Assembly: GCF_001613045.1 (NCBI RefSeq)
Contig: NZ_BDBP01000004.1
Span: 1-64,000, forward strand
Direction of reading: 5' to 3'
DNA: 64,000 nucleotides
Source of the DNA: Nocardia lijiangensis NBRC 108240
GTDB taxonomy: Bacteria; Actinomycetota; Actinomycetes; Mycobacteriales; Mycobacteriaceae
A program made the position numbers and the translations under genes. The notes below the pieces were generated by a model. It ran no database searches. It was not told the DNA's origin and saw only the letters and a program-made list of their open reading frames with translations. Shown here piece after piece: positions 1-8,600 of the stretch; position 1 is the stretch's first letter; every line of letters starts with the position of its first letter.

Positions 1-807
1 GAGTCCGCGGCGGCAGGCGATGCTGCCTGGCGCTCCGTGCTGGCCTCGCGCCGCCCCGACCGCCCCGGCCTGCGTGACCTGCTGCGCCATGTGACGCAAC
101 GGGTTCCGCTCAGCGGCACCGGCCAGGGCGAGACCGATCGCAGCGTGGTGCACGCCCTCGCCAGATTCCGCGGCCAGCCCTGCGTGGTCTTCGGCCACGA
201 CCGCGCCGGACGGCTCGGCGAGACCATGGGACCCGCCGCGCTGCGCGAGGCGCGGCGCAGCATGGCGTTGGCTGAGGAGTTGCGGTTGCCGCTGGTGCTG
301 GTGATCGACACGGTGGGCGCGGCACTGTCGAAGGAGGCCGAGGAGCGCGGTCTGGCCCCCGAAATCGCCCGCTGCATCGCCGATCTGGTGACCTTGGACA
401 CACCGACCGTCTCGGTGCTGCTCGGCCAGGGCACCGGCGGCGGTGCGCTCGCGCTGCTGCCCGCCGACCGCGTCCTGGCCGCCACCAATGGCTGGCTCGC
501 GCCACTGCCCCCGGAAGGCGCCAGCGCGATCGTCTTCCGCGACACCGACCACGCACCGGAACTCGCCGCGGCGCAACGCATCAGCGCACCCGCTCTGCTC
601 GCCGACGGCATCGTCGACCGGATCGTCCCCGAGCGCCCCGACGCCGCCGACGAGCCGGTCGACTTCGCCCTCCGCATGGTCGCCGCCATCGGCGCGGAAC
701 TGGCCCGGCTCCGCGCGCTGCCCCTGCACGATCTCGAACGCGCCCGGCGCCGGCGCTACCGCAGACTCGGGCTTCCGGCTGCGGGCCGAATCGAGCCCGC
801 GCGCTGA
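1..807 (+). CDS. accD3: AccD3-like acyl-CoA carboxyltransferase, C-terminal part (5' end outside window)
   Basis: The reading frame is open from base 1 and stops at 805-807, so only the last 268 residues are seen. The sequence starts inside the AccA-like half of a carboxyltransferase (AWRSVLASRRPDRP, then the ETMGPAALREARRSMALAEEL stretch and the crotonase-fold GQGTGGGALALLPADRVLAA). Family knowledge: these subunits move the carboxyl group from biotin to acyl-CoA in lipid synthesis. Two genes on lie echA6 and an Rv0906-like gene, the same company AccD3 (Rv0904c) keeps in M. tuberculosis, which is the main reason for the symbol. The biotin carboxylase partner is not in the window. Confidence 0.75.
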   Translation, partial: ESAAAGDAAWRSVLASRRPDRPGLRDLLRHVTQRVPLSGTGQGETDRSVVHALARFRGQPCVVFGHDRAGRLGETMGPAALREARRSMALAEELRLPLVLVIDTVGAALSKEAEERGLAPEIARCIADLVTLDTPTVSVLLGQGTGGGALALLPADRVLAATNGWLAPLPPEGASAIVFRDTDHAPELAAAQRISAPALLADGIVDRIVPERPDAADEPVDFALRMVAAIGAELARLRALPLHDLERARRRRYRRLGLPAAGRIEPAR

Positions 808-961
808 CTCTCCCGTTCGGTATCGGCCCGCACCGAGATCCGCGGTCGACAACCGGGGCCCGAGCGAGGGCGAAATGCCCAGTTCAGGCCTTTGGTCTCG
901 AACGTAAACACGCGCGTAAGCGTCGTTGACGGTTCGCCCGCGCACTTCTACGGTCGAACGG

Positions 962-1813
962 GTGAGCTTCCGAAGCGAGACCTCCGCCGTGCCGTCGATC
1001 GTGCTGAACGACGGCAACGTCATCCCGCAGCTCGGTTTCGGCGTGTTCCAGGTGCCGCCCGCGGATGTGGCCGACGTCGTCACCGCCGCGCTAGAGGCCG
1101 GTTACCGCAGCATCGACACCGCCGCGATCTACGGCAACGAGGAGGGCACCGGGCAGGCCATCCGCGCCTCCGGCCTGCCACGCGACGAGGTCTACGTCAC
1201 CACGAAGCTGTGGAACGCCGACCAGGGCTACGACGCCACGCTGCGCGGCTTCGACGAGAGCATGCGCAAGCTGGGTCTCGACTACCTGGATCTCTACCTG
1301 ATCCACTGGCCGGTGGCCATCGCAGGCAAGTTCGTCGACAGCTTCCGCGCCTTCCAGGAGCTCAAGCGTCAGGGCCGGGTCCGCTCGATCGGCGTGTCCA
1401 ATTTCACCGTGGCGAACCTGCGGCGGGTGATCGAGGAGACCGGCGAGATCCCGGCCGTCAACCAGATCGAGCTGCACCCCGGTCTCGCCCAGCACGAGCT
1501 GCGCGAATTCCACGCCGCCAACGCCATCGCCACCGAGGCGTGGAGCCCGCTCGGGCAGGGGACGCTGCTCGAGGACAGGACCATCACCGCGATCGCGGGC
1601 GAGCTCGGCCGCACCCCCGCCCAGGTGATCATCCGGTGGCACCTGCAGCTCGGCAATGTCGTCATCCCGAAGTCGGTCACGCCCTCGCGCATGGCCGCCA
1701 ACTTCGACGTGTTCGGCTTCGAGCTCACGCCCGAGCAGTTGGACGCGATCGACGCGCTCGACCGCGGCGGACGCCTCGGCCCGCACCCGGACAGCTTCAC
1801 CGTCGGGCTCTGA
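962..1813 (+). CDS. Aldo/keto reductase (2,5-diketo-D-gluconate reductase-like)
   Basis: This is a 283-residue NADPH-dependent carbonyl reductase of the AKR5-like group. The whole catalytic tetrad is visible: Asp in SIDTA, Tyr in AAIYGNE, Lys in TTKLW and His in LIHWP. The cofactor-binding motifs GVSNF, VNQIELHP and IPKSV follow. The natural substrate cannot be read from sequence. The start chosen is GTG at 962. A TTG at 926 would add 12 residues of low-complexity sequence, and neither start has a strong ribosome-binding site. It converges on the flavoprotein gene at 1823 with a 9-bp gap. Confidence 0.85.
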   Translation: MSFRSETSAVPSIVLNDGNVIPQLGFGVFQVPPADVADVVTAALEAGYRSIDTAAIYGNEEGTGQAIRASGLPRDEVYVTTKLWNADQGYDATLRGFDESMRKLGLDYLDLYLIHWPVAIAGKFVDSFRAFQELKRQGRVRSIGVSNFTVANLRRVIEETGEIPAVNQIELHPGLAQHELREFHAANAIATEAWSPLGQGTLLEDRTITAIAGELGRTPAQVIIRWHLQLGNVVIPKSVTPSRMAANFDVFGFELTPEQLDAIDALDRGGRLGPHPDSFTVGL

Positions 1814-1822
1814 TCCGGCGGC

Positions 1823-2932
1823 TCAGCGGCGGTCGTCGAGGTACTCGGTCAACTCGACGGCGGCGGCCCGGCCCGCGCGGTTCGCGCCGATGGTGCTCGC
1901 CGACGGGCCATAGCCGATCAAGTGGATGCGCGGATCGACGGCGACCTGCGTCGCGAGCCGCCCGGTCATGGTGATGCCGCCGCCGGGCCCGCGCAGCCGC
2001 AGCGGAGCAAGATGGTCGAGCGCGCTGCGGAACCCGGTGGCCCACAGGATGACGTCGGCATGCTGGAACGTGCCGTCCGCCCAGCGCACACCGTCGGGCT
2101 CGATGTGGTCGAACATCGGCCGCCTGCGCAGCGCACCGCGGGCGTCGGCGGCGCGCAGCCGCTCGTCCCAGCGCAAGCCCGTCACCGAGACCACCGAGCC
2201 CGGCGGCAGGCCGTTGCGCACCCGGTCCTCCACCATCGCCACGGCAGCCCGGCCCGCTTCGTCGGTGAACTGCGCGTCGCGGAACACGGGTTCGGTGCGC
2301 GTGACCCAGGTGGTCGCGGTGACTTTCGAGATCTCGTCGAGCAACTGCACCGCGGAGATGCCGCCGCCGACGATGACCACGTGTTTCCCGGCGAACTCCT
2401 CGGCGGTCCGATAGTCGCGCGTGTGCAGCTGACGCCCCGCGAAGCTCTCCTGACCGCGGTAGTGCGGGATGAACGGCTTTTCCCAGGTTCCGGTGCCGTT
2501 GATCAGACCGCGCACCCGGATCGTGCCCGCGGTGTCGGTTTCGGCGTTGAGGACGGCGCCGAGCCCGTCGCAGCGCAGGCCGTCCCCGGTGCGGTCGCAC
2601 ACCACGCCGACCGACAGCGGCCTGCGCACCCGAAGATCGAAGCGCTTCTCGTACAGCTCGTAGTAGTGCGGGACGGCCGTGGCCGCAGGCACGGTGTCCG
2701 AGCCGGGCGGCAAGGTTTCGGCGAACGACATCCCCGGCAGGTCGTGCACCCGGTTCACGGTGCTGAGCGTCAGCGATGGCCAACGGAACTGCCAGGCCCC
2801 GCCCGGCGCCTGCGCGTGGTCGACGATGAGAAAGTCCACTTCGGGGCGCAGCCCGAGGCGGCGTAGGTGGTAGCCGGCCGACAGCCCCGCCTGACCAGCG
2901 CCGATCACCAGGATGTCGAAGTCGGTCGGCAC
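1823..2932 (-). CDS. FAD/NAD(P)-dependent oxidoreductase (flavin monooxygenase-like)
   Basis: This is a 369-residue flavoprotein starting at GTG 2932. An FAD Rossmann motif lies at the N-terminus (DILVIGAGQAGLS), a second dinucleotide motif in the middle (VVIVGGGISAVQLL) and an ATGF-type motif near the C-terminus (LWATGFRSALDH). This layout fits the CzcO/YUCCA-like family of small flavin monooxygenases or thioredoxin-reductase-like enzymes. The substrate is unknown. It is transcribed away from echA6, with the intergenic region 2933-3022 serving both genes. Confidence 0.8.
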   Translation of the reverse strand: MPTDFDILVIGAGQAGLSAGYHLRRLGLRPEVDFLIVDHAQAPGGAWQFRWPSLTLSTVNRVHDLPGMSFAETLPPGSDTVPAATAVPHYYELYEKRFDLRVRRPLSVGVVCDRTGDGLRCDGLGAVLNAETDTAGTIRVRGLINGTGTWEKPFIPHYRGQESFAGRQLHTRDYRTAEEFAGKHVVIVGGGISAVQLLDEISKVTATTWVTRTEPVFRDAQFTDEAGRAAVAMVEDRVRNGLPPGSVVSVTGLRWDERLRAADARGALRRRPMFDHIEPDGVRWADGTFQHADVILWATGFRSALDHLAPLRLRGPGGGITMTGRLATQVAVDPRIHLIGYGPSASTIGANRAGRAAAVELTEYLDDRR

Positions 2933-3022
2933 AGCCGCCGATCGTATCGCCTTCGAGATCTCGTGCCGCGGCCTATGGCAGAGTGAAAGTAACCAAACGA
3001 CACGTTCAGTCGGGGAGGATGC

Positions 3023-3751
3023 ATGCTCGGAGTTAGCCGAGATGGTGACGTCGTCACCATCGAATTACAACGCGAGGAGCGGCGCAACGCGCTCAACAAC
3101 GAGCTCGTGATCCGGCTACGCGAAGCCGTCGTAGCCGCTGTCGCCGACGGGGCGCGGGTGATCGTCCTGACCGGGCGCGGACCGATCTTCAGCGCAGGCG
3201 CCGATTTGTCCGGCGTCTACTCCGACGACTTCCTCTCCGGTCTGCTCGACATGCTGCACACCATCGAGTCGGTTCCGGTGCCGGTGATCTCCGCCATCAA
3301 CGGCGGCGCGCTCGGCGCCGGTGTGCAATTGGCCCTCGCCTCGGATCTGCGGGTGATCGCGCCGGATGCCTACATCGCCGTCCCGGCCGCCAAGCTCGGC
3401 ATCACCGTGGACCGGTGGACCGCGCGGCGGCTGGTCTCGCTGATCGGCGGCGGCCCGGCACGCACCATCCTTCTTGGCGCCGAACAGATTTCGGCCACCG
3501 ACTGCTACTCCTTCGGCTTCGCCAACAAACTCGGCACCCTCGCCGACGCGCAGGCGTGGGCCAAGTCGATCGCGAAACTGGCGCCGCTTTCGCTGCGTCA
3601 CATGAAACTGGTGCTCAACGACGACGGCACCCGCGAACCGGAATCCGCACAGCAGCGCGCGGCGCTCGAGGCCGCGTGGACCAGCGCCGACGCCAATGAG
3701 GGCCGGGTGGCGCGGGCAGAGAAGCGCGCGGCGAAGTTCGTGGGGCGATGA
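3023..3751 (+). CDS. echA6: EchA6-like enoyl-CoA hydratase-fold protein
   Basis: This is a 242-residue crotonase. The oxyanion-hole regions are recognisable: ERRNALNNEL, GPIFSAGADLSG and INGGALGAGVQLALASDLRV. The acidic pair usual in active hydratases is not obvious (AAKLGITVDRWTARRL). Length and sequence match mycobacterial EchA6 (Rv0905), which binds mycolate precursor acyl-CoAs and hands them to FAS-II rather than hydrating them. A GGGGAGG ribosome-binding site sits 5 nt before ATG 3023. The next gene starts inside its stop codon (ATGA overlap), so the two are translationally coupled as Rv0905-Rv0906 appear to be. Confidence 0.85.
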   Translation: MLGVSRDGDVVTIELQREERRNALNNELVIRLREAVVAAVADGARVIVLTGRGPIFSAGADLSGVYSDDFLSGLLDMLHTIESVPVPVISAINGGALGAGVQLALASDLRVIAPDAYIAVPAAKLGITVDRWTARRLVSLIGGGPARTILLGAEQISATDCYSFGFANKLGTLADAQAWAKSIAKLAPLSLRHMKLVLNDDGTREPESAQQRAALEAAWTSADANEGRVARAEKRAAKFVGR

Positions 3752-4893
3752 TGGGGACGAAGAAGATGCTCGGATTCGCGGCAGCCGCGGCCGGACTCAC
3801 CTGGGTGGTCCGCGCCGGGTGGGGCATACCGTCGGCGATCGGCGCGTCGATGTCGGCCATCCAGCCCTACGCCACCGGGTCGGCGAGTTATCGCAACCGC
3901 CAATTCCACAACAGCGAGCCGAGTAGCCAGCTTCAGGTGGGTTCGGTGCCCTCCCTGCTGTACTCGGCGTTCACCAAGCGCAACTCCGGGCGCCCGCGCG
4001 GGGTGGTTCCGCTGCAGAAGCCGTACCCGCCCGCCGAGGCCGCCGATCTCGCGGTGACCTGGTACGGCCACGCGTCGGCGCTGATCGAGGTGGACGGGTA
4101 TCGGATCCTCACCGATCCCGTATGGAGCGACCGGGTTTCGCCCTCGCCGCTGGTCGGTCCCGCGCGGCTGCATCCGGTGCCCGTCCCGCTCGCCGAGCTG
4201 CCGCAGGTGGACGCGGTGATCATCTCCCACGATCACTACGACCACCTGGACAAGGAGACCATCCGGGCGCTGGTGGTCGGGCAGTCCACGCCGTTCCTGG
4301 TGCCGATGGGTATCGGCGCGCACCTGCGGCACTGGGGTGTTCCCGAGCATCGCATCGTCGAATTGGATTGGGGCGGTTCGATTTCCTTGGCGGCCCTCGG
4401 CCGGGAACGGGACGGCACCGATCTGGTGCTCACCTGCACCGAGGCGCGGCATTTCTCCGGACGCGGCCTGGTTCGCAACACCACGCTGTGGGCGTCCTGG
4501 TCCCTCGTCGGCCCGACTCGACGGGTGTATTTCGGCGGCGACACCGGCTACACCAAGGCGTTCGCCGAGGCGGGTGCGGCGCTGGGGCCGTTCGACCTGA
4601 CGCTGCTGCCCATCGGCGCCTACGACGAGCGCTGGACCGATGTGCACATGAACCCGGAAGAGGCGGTGCGCGCACACGCCGATCTGTGTGTCGACGATCC
4701 CGGCCACGGCCTGCTCGTGCCGATCCACTGGGCGACGTTCAATCTGGCGTTCCACGGATGGTCGGAGCCGGTGCACCGGATGGTCGCCGCCGCGCAGGAG
4801 GTGGGCACCTCGGTCGCGGTGCCGATGCCGGGACAGCGTCTCGTGCCACAAGCTCTCCCTCCCCGCGATCCGTGGTGGGAAAATGTAGGTTGA
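3748..4893 (+). CDS. MBL-fold hydrolase, NAPE-PLD-like (Rv0906 homologue)
   Basis: This 381-residue metallo-beta-lactamase-fold enzyme has an N-terminal hydrophobic segment (GFAAAAAGLTWVV) that could anchor or export it. The metal ligands are clear: SHDHYDHLD (HxHxDH type), a later His in CTEARHFS, Asp in GGDTGYT and His in VPIHWATF. Family knowledge places it with N-acyl-phosphatidylethanolamine phospholipase D-type lipases. The start codon overlaps the echA6 stop by 4 bp, which suggests joint function in envelope lipid handling. The exact substrate is inferred only. Confidence 0.8.
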   Translation: MMGTKKMLGFAAAAAGLTWVVRAGWGIPSAIGASMSAIQPYATGSASYRNRQFHNSEPSSQLQVGSVPSLLYSAFTKRNSGRPRGVVPLQKPYPPAEAADLAVTWYGHASALIEVDGYRILTDPVWSDRVSPSPLVGPARLHPVPVPLAELPQVDAVIISHDHYDHLDKETIRALVVGQSTPFLVPMGIGAHLRHWGVPEHRIVELDWGGSISLAALGRERDGTDLVLTCTEARHFSGRGLVRNTTLWASWSLVGPTRRVYFGGDTGYTKAFAEAGAALGPFDLTLLPIGAYDERWTDVHMNPEEAVRAHADLCVDDPGHGLLVPIHWATFNLAFHGWSEPVHRMVAAAQEVGTSVAVPMPGQRLVPQALPPRDPWWENVG

Positions 4894-4942
4894 CCTGTCG
4901 GTATCTCCGACACCGATTGGCAACAGGAAAGGAACGACGGCG

Positions 4943-5161
4943 ATGAGCCTGGCGGACACTCTGAAGGGCCTGGTCGGCAAGGGCAAGGAAGCCGCGTCCA
5001 AGAACGCGGGCAAGATCAACGAGGCGGTCGACAAGGCCGGTGACTTCATCGACCAGAAGACGCACGGGAAGTACTCGGACAAGATCGAGAAGGGCAAGGA
5101 GGCCGCCAAGAAGGTGGTTCCGCCGGAGCAGCCGGGTCAGGGCCCGGGACCGCAGGCCTGA
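4943..5161 (+). CDS. MT0933-like small antitoxin-family protein
   Basis: This 72-residue Lys/Ala-rich, highly charged, probably helical protein contains the family pattern NEAVDKAGDFIDQKTHGKYSDKI. It resembles the MT0933/Rv0909 antitoxin family. A purine-rich AGGAAAGGAACG stretch precedes ATG 4943. In M. tuberculosis the cognate toxin-like gene Rv0910 follows directly. Here the next gene is ligD and no polyketide-cyclase-fold toxin is visible, so it is either an orphan or serves another role. An imperfect GC hairpin at about 5169-5204 may terminate this transcript just before ligD. Confidence 0.7.
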   Translation: MSLADTLKGLVGKGKEAASKNAGKINEAVDKAGDFIDQKTHGKYSDKIEKGKEAAKKVVPPEQPGQGPGPQA

Positions 5162-5216
5162 GAATCGCGCGGCCGGGGACCGTTCACCTGTCGGTTCCCG
5201 GCCGTAGTATCGAGTC

Positions 5217-7583
5217 GTGGTGTCCCGCCGTGCATTCGGTGGTGGCCCGCGCCGACCGAGCATCGAGGTCGAACTCAGCAACCTCGGCAAGGTGCTGTAT
5301 CCGGCGACCGGGACCACCAAAGGCGAGGTGATCGCCTACTACGCGGCCATCGCTCCGGCGATGCTGCCGCATATCGCCGGGCGTCCGGTGACCAGGAAGC
5401 GCTGGCCCAACGGGGTCGACCACCCTTCCTTCTTCGAAAAGAATCTCGCCGAACACGCGCCGTCCTGGATCGAGCGCCGCACGCTCGAACACTCCGGCAG
5501 GCGGGTGGTGTATCCGCTGATCGATTCCGAGGCGGGTCTGGCCTGGATCGGGCAGCAGGCGTCGCTGGAAGTCCATGTGCCGCAATGGCGTTTCGACGGC
5601 GACACGATGGGCCCGGCCACCCGGCTGGTCTTCGACCTGGATCCGGGGCCAGGAGCAGGCCTCGCCGAATGCGCGACGGTCGCCCTCGCCGTGCGGGAGA
5701 TGGTCGAGGGGATCGGACTGCGCGCGTTCCCGGTCACCAGCGGCAGCAAGGGCATTCACCTCTACGTGCCGCTGGATCGGGCGCTGAGCCCCGGCGGCGC
5801 GTCGACGGTGGCCAAGCAGGTGGCCACCAATCTGGAGAAGCTGCACCCGGACCTGGTCACCGCCACCATGGCCAAATCCGTGCGGCGCGGCAAGGTTTTC
5901 CTGGACTGGAGCCAGAACAATCCCGCCAAGACCACCATCGCGCCCTATTCGCTGCGCGGCCGCGCCGAGCCCAACGCCGCGGCGCCGCGCAGCTGGTCCG
6001 AGATCGAGAACCGGAAGAAGCTGCGGCACTTGCGTTTCGACGAGGTGCTCGCGCGCTGGCGTGATGACGGGGATCTGCTCGCCGAGCTGGACCCGCCGGA
6101 CGCGGGCAGCGCTGACGCGCTGAGCAAGTACCGCTCCCTGCGCGACCCGGCGCGCACCCCGGAACCGGTGCCGTCCGCGCCGCCGGTGGCCGGTGACGGA
6201 AGCCGGTTCGTGGTGCAGGAACACCACGCCCGCCGCCTGCACTGGGACGTGCGACTCGAACGCGACGGCGTCCTGGTGTCGTGGGCGGTGCCGAAGGGGC
6301 CGCCGACCTCGTCGCAGCAGAACCGGCTTGCGGTGCACACCGAGGATCATCCGCTCGAGTACCTGCATTTCCACGGCGAGATTCCGAAGGGGGAGTACGG
6401 GGCCGGGGAGATGACCATCTGGGATACCGGCACCTACGAGACCGAGAAGTGGCGCGACGACGAGGTGATCGTCCGCTTCCACGGCGAGCGGCTCACCGGC
6501 CGTTACGCGTTCATCCGGACCAACGGCAACCAGTGGCTGATGCATCTCATGCGCGAACAGCAGCCGGAGTCGGAGGACGATACGGCGCAGCAGGATTCGG
6601 CACCGAGCCGGGAAGAGCGCGCTGCGTCCGGTGGATCCGGCGAAAAGCACACCACGGCAACCGAATCGATCGAGCAATCCGCACCGGCGAGCAGCGCCGC
6701 GCCGTTTCCCCGCGGCCTCGCGCCGATGCTGGCGACCTCCGGCGATGTCGGCGAGCTGGACGACGCCGACTGGTGCTTCGAAACGAAGTGGGACGGTTTC
6801 CGCCTCATCGCCGAGATCGATTCCGGCGCGGTGACCTTGCGCAGCCGCGCGGGCAACGTGGTGACCTCTCGCTACCCGGGAATGGAGGTGCTCGCGAAGG
6901 AGTTGGACGGGCACCGGGTCGTCCTCGACGGCGAGGCGGTCGTCTTCGACGATCACGGCGTCGCGCATCTCGGCCTGCTGCAAGCCGACGCGGCCCGCGC
7001 GGTCTTCGTCGCCTTCGACGTGCTGTATCTGGACGGCACGTCGCTGGTCCGCAAACGCTATGCGGACCGCAGGCGAGTGCTGGAGGCGCTCGCCGCGAAC
7101 GCGCCCTCGCTGCACGTACCGCCCCGGCTGGACGGTCCGGGCGCCGTGGCGCTGCACTACAGCCAGGAGCACGGCATGGAGGGCGTCGTCGCCAAGCGCA
7201 AGGACTCGGTGTATCTGCCTGGTAAGCGCGGACATTCGTGGGTCAAGCAGCGCAACTGGCGCACCCAGCGGGTGGTGGTCGGCGGCTGGCGGCGCAGCGA
7301 TGCGCGCGATTTCAAGTCGCTGCTCGTCGGAATCCCCTACCGGGACAGGCTGATCTACGTGGGCCGCGTCGGCACCGGCTTCGGCGATTCCGGCATGCGG
7401 GAGCTGGCCGCACAGCTACGCAAGCTGGAACGCAAGACCAGCCCGTTCGACAACCCGCTCACCGCCGAGGAGCGCAAGGAAGCGGTGTGGGTGACGCCGA
7501 AGATCGCGGGCACCGTGCGTTTCATGAACTGGACCGAGGCCGGACGGCTCTGGCACCCGGGCTGGGTCGGCGAGTCCGGCTGA
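5217..7583 (+). CDS. ligD: Multifunctional NHEJ DNA ligase LigD (POL-PE-LIG)
   Basis: This 788-residue protein has the mycobacterial domain order. Residues about 15-300 are the primase-like polymerase, with the FDLDPG metal-binding motif and GSKGIHLYVPL. Residues about 325-465 are the 3'-phosphoesterase (FVVQEHHARRLHWDVRLE and PKGEYGAGEM). A low-complexity Ser/Glu linker follows. Residues about 500-780 are the ATP-dependent ligase with the nucleotidyl lysine in ETKWDGFRL and later motifs LDGEAVVFD, EGVVAKRK and WVKQRNW. It repairs double-strand breaks together with Ku, which is not in this window. Start is GTG 5217. A strong hairpin terminator follows at 7629-7662. Confidence 0.95.
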   Translation: MVSRRAFGGGPRRPSIEVELSNLGKVLYPATGTTKGEVIAYYAAIAPAMLPHIAGRPVTRKRWPNGVDHPSFFEKNLAEHAPSWIERRTLEHSGRRVVYPLIDSEAGLAWIGQQASLEVHVPQWRFDGDTMGPATRLVFDLDPGPGAGLAECATVALAVREMVEGIGLRAFPVTSGSKGIHLYVPLDRALSPGGASTVAKQVATNLEKLHPDLVTATMAKSVRRGKVFLDWSQNNPAKTTIAPYSLRGRAEPNAAAPRSWSEIENRKKLRHLRFDEVLARWRDDGDLLAELDPPDAGSADALSKYRSLRDPARTPEPVPSAPPVAGDGSRFVVQEHHARRLHWDVRLERDGVLVSWAVPKGPPTSSQQNRLAVHTEDHPLEYLHFHGEIPKGEYGAGEMTIWDTGTYETEKWRDDEVIVRFHGERLTGRYAFIRTNGNQWLMHLMREQQPESEDDTAQQDSAPSREERAASGGSGEKHTTATESIEQSAPASSAAPFPRGLAPMLATSGDVGELDDADWCFETKWDGFRLIAEIDSGAVTLRSRAGNVVTSRYPGMEVLAKELDGHRVVLDGEAVVFDDHGVAHLGLLQADAARAVFVAFDVLYLDGTSLVRKRYADRRRVLEALAANAPSLHVPPRLDGPGAVALHYSQEHGMEGVVAKRKDSVYLPGKRGHSWVKQRNWRTQRVVVGGWRRSDARDFKSLLVGIPYRDRLIYVGRVGTGFGDSGMRELAAQLRKLERKTSPFDNPLTAEERKEAVWVTPKIAGTVRFMNWTEAGRLWHPGWVGESG

Positions 7584-7628
7584 CGCCGGGGCGCGTCGAC
7601 GATTCGCCAAGAGTTTGCCAGATCGGTC

Positions 7629-7662
7629 GTCCCGTCGTCCGGCGCGCACCGGACGACGGGAC
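7629..7662. terminator. Strong bidirectional hairpin between ligD and the isochorismatase-fold gene
   Basis: Two perfect 14-bp arms (GTCCCGTCGTCCGG and its complement) surround a 6-nt loop. It lies between two convergent genes, so it probably ends both transcripts. There is no U-tract, as is common in actinobacteria. Confidence 0.8.
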
Positions 7663-7667
7663 ATAGC

Positions 7668-8315
7668 TCACTCCTTCTCGCCCGCGAGCAGCGGCGTGAT
7701 GGTCGCGGAATCCGTCACGATCGCATGCCCCTGGAACTCGAAATCCGCGTAGGCGCGCGCGATCGCGTCCTGATCGCGGCCGCCGCACGCGTCGCTGATC
7801 ACCACCGGGATGAACCCGAGATCGGTGGAGTGGGTGATGGTCGGCGCGATGCCGATCTCCATCGCGACGCCCATGATCGCGTACGCGCCGATGCCGAGAT
7901 CCCGCAGCGTACTGGTCAGCGGGGTGCCCTCGAATGCCGACATCGAGGTCTTGTCGAAGACGATCTCGTCGCGCCGCGGTTGCAGCTCCGGCACCAGCTC
8001 GAAGGCCGGGGTGTCGCGCTGCAGAATGGGTTTCAGCTCGTCGATGGAGTCCACCCCCTGCCAGCTCATCGCCATCCGCAGCGCGAACTTGCCGCTGAGC
8101 CGGTGCGGCAGGAAGAAATGCCGCAGGAAGATCACCGGGTAGCCGCTGCGCCGCGCCGCCTCCACGACGGGCACCACGCGCTGGATGATCTCCGGGCCGT
8201 CCGGCAGCTGCGCCAGCACCCCCACCTGCATGTCGTAGACGATCACCGCCATCCGATCGGGACCGCACACATCGGCGAGCCCTTCGGGGATGTCCAGTCC
8301 GTTGCCGTACCGCAT
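7668..8315 (-). CDS. Isochorismatase-family (cysteine hydrolase fold) protein
   Basis: This is a 215-residue protein. The start ATG 8315 was chosen because AAGGAGAG lies 7 nt upstream. An in-frame upstream extension to 8390 looks non-coding. The catalytic Asp (AVIVYDMQ) and Lys (IVFDKTSMSAFEGTPL) are present. The usual nucleophile position, normally GVATxxC, reads GVAMEIGIAPT with no cysteine. Members with this Gly variant are likely not classical N-carbamoyl or nicotinamide hydrolases. Function is unknown. The protein is probably cytosolic. Confidence 0.75.
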   Translation of the reverse strand: MRYGNGLDIPEGLADVCGPDRMAVIVYDMQVGVLAQLPDGPEIIQRVVPVVEAARRSGYPVIFLRHFFLPHRLSGKFALRMAMSWQGVDSIDELKPILQRDTPAFELVPELQPRRDEIVFDKTSMSAFEGTPLTSTLRDLGIGAYAIMGVAMEIGIAPTITHSTDLGFIPVVISDACGGRDQDAIARAYADFEFQGHAIVTDSATITPLLAGEKE

Positions 8316-8600
8316 GGTCAGCTCTCCTTCTCGATCACCGATCGTCGCCGATGCCCACGCCGGGCGGCGATTCTGTTGCGCTGAGGGCACTTTCGCACCA
8401 CTGTAACCACGCGCATGCGCCTTGTTGCCGGGCGGCCGTCCCCGCAGTACCGTCGAGTGTGTCGAGGTGGAGACAGACGCGCCTCGGTGGATCTTGGAGC
8501 TGCGATGAGTACGAAAGGCTCACGTTCACCACGGGCTTTCGGTGCGCTCCTCGGGCGCGCCCACGGCGTGCTTTCCCGATCGTCGGCAAAGATCGAGGAC

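Noticed and set aside
5184..7235. 683-residue minus-strand open frame opposite ligD
   Set aside because: LigD on the plus strand has all its catalytic motifs. The antisense frame has none.
5217..7583. A neighbouring Ku gene to complete an NHEJ operon
   Set aside because: No adjacent frame resembles Ku. The partner must be elsewhere in the genome.
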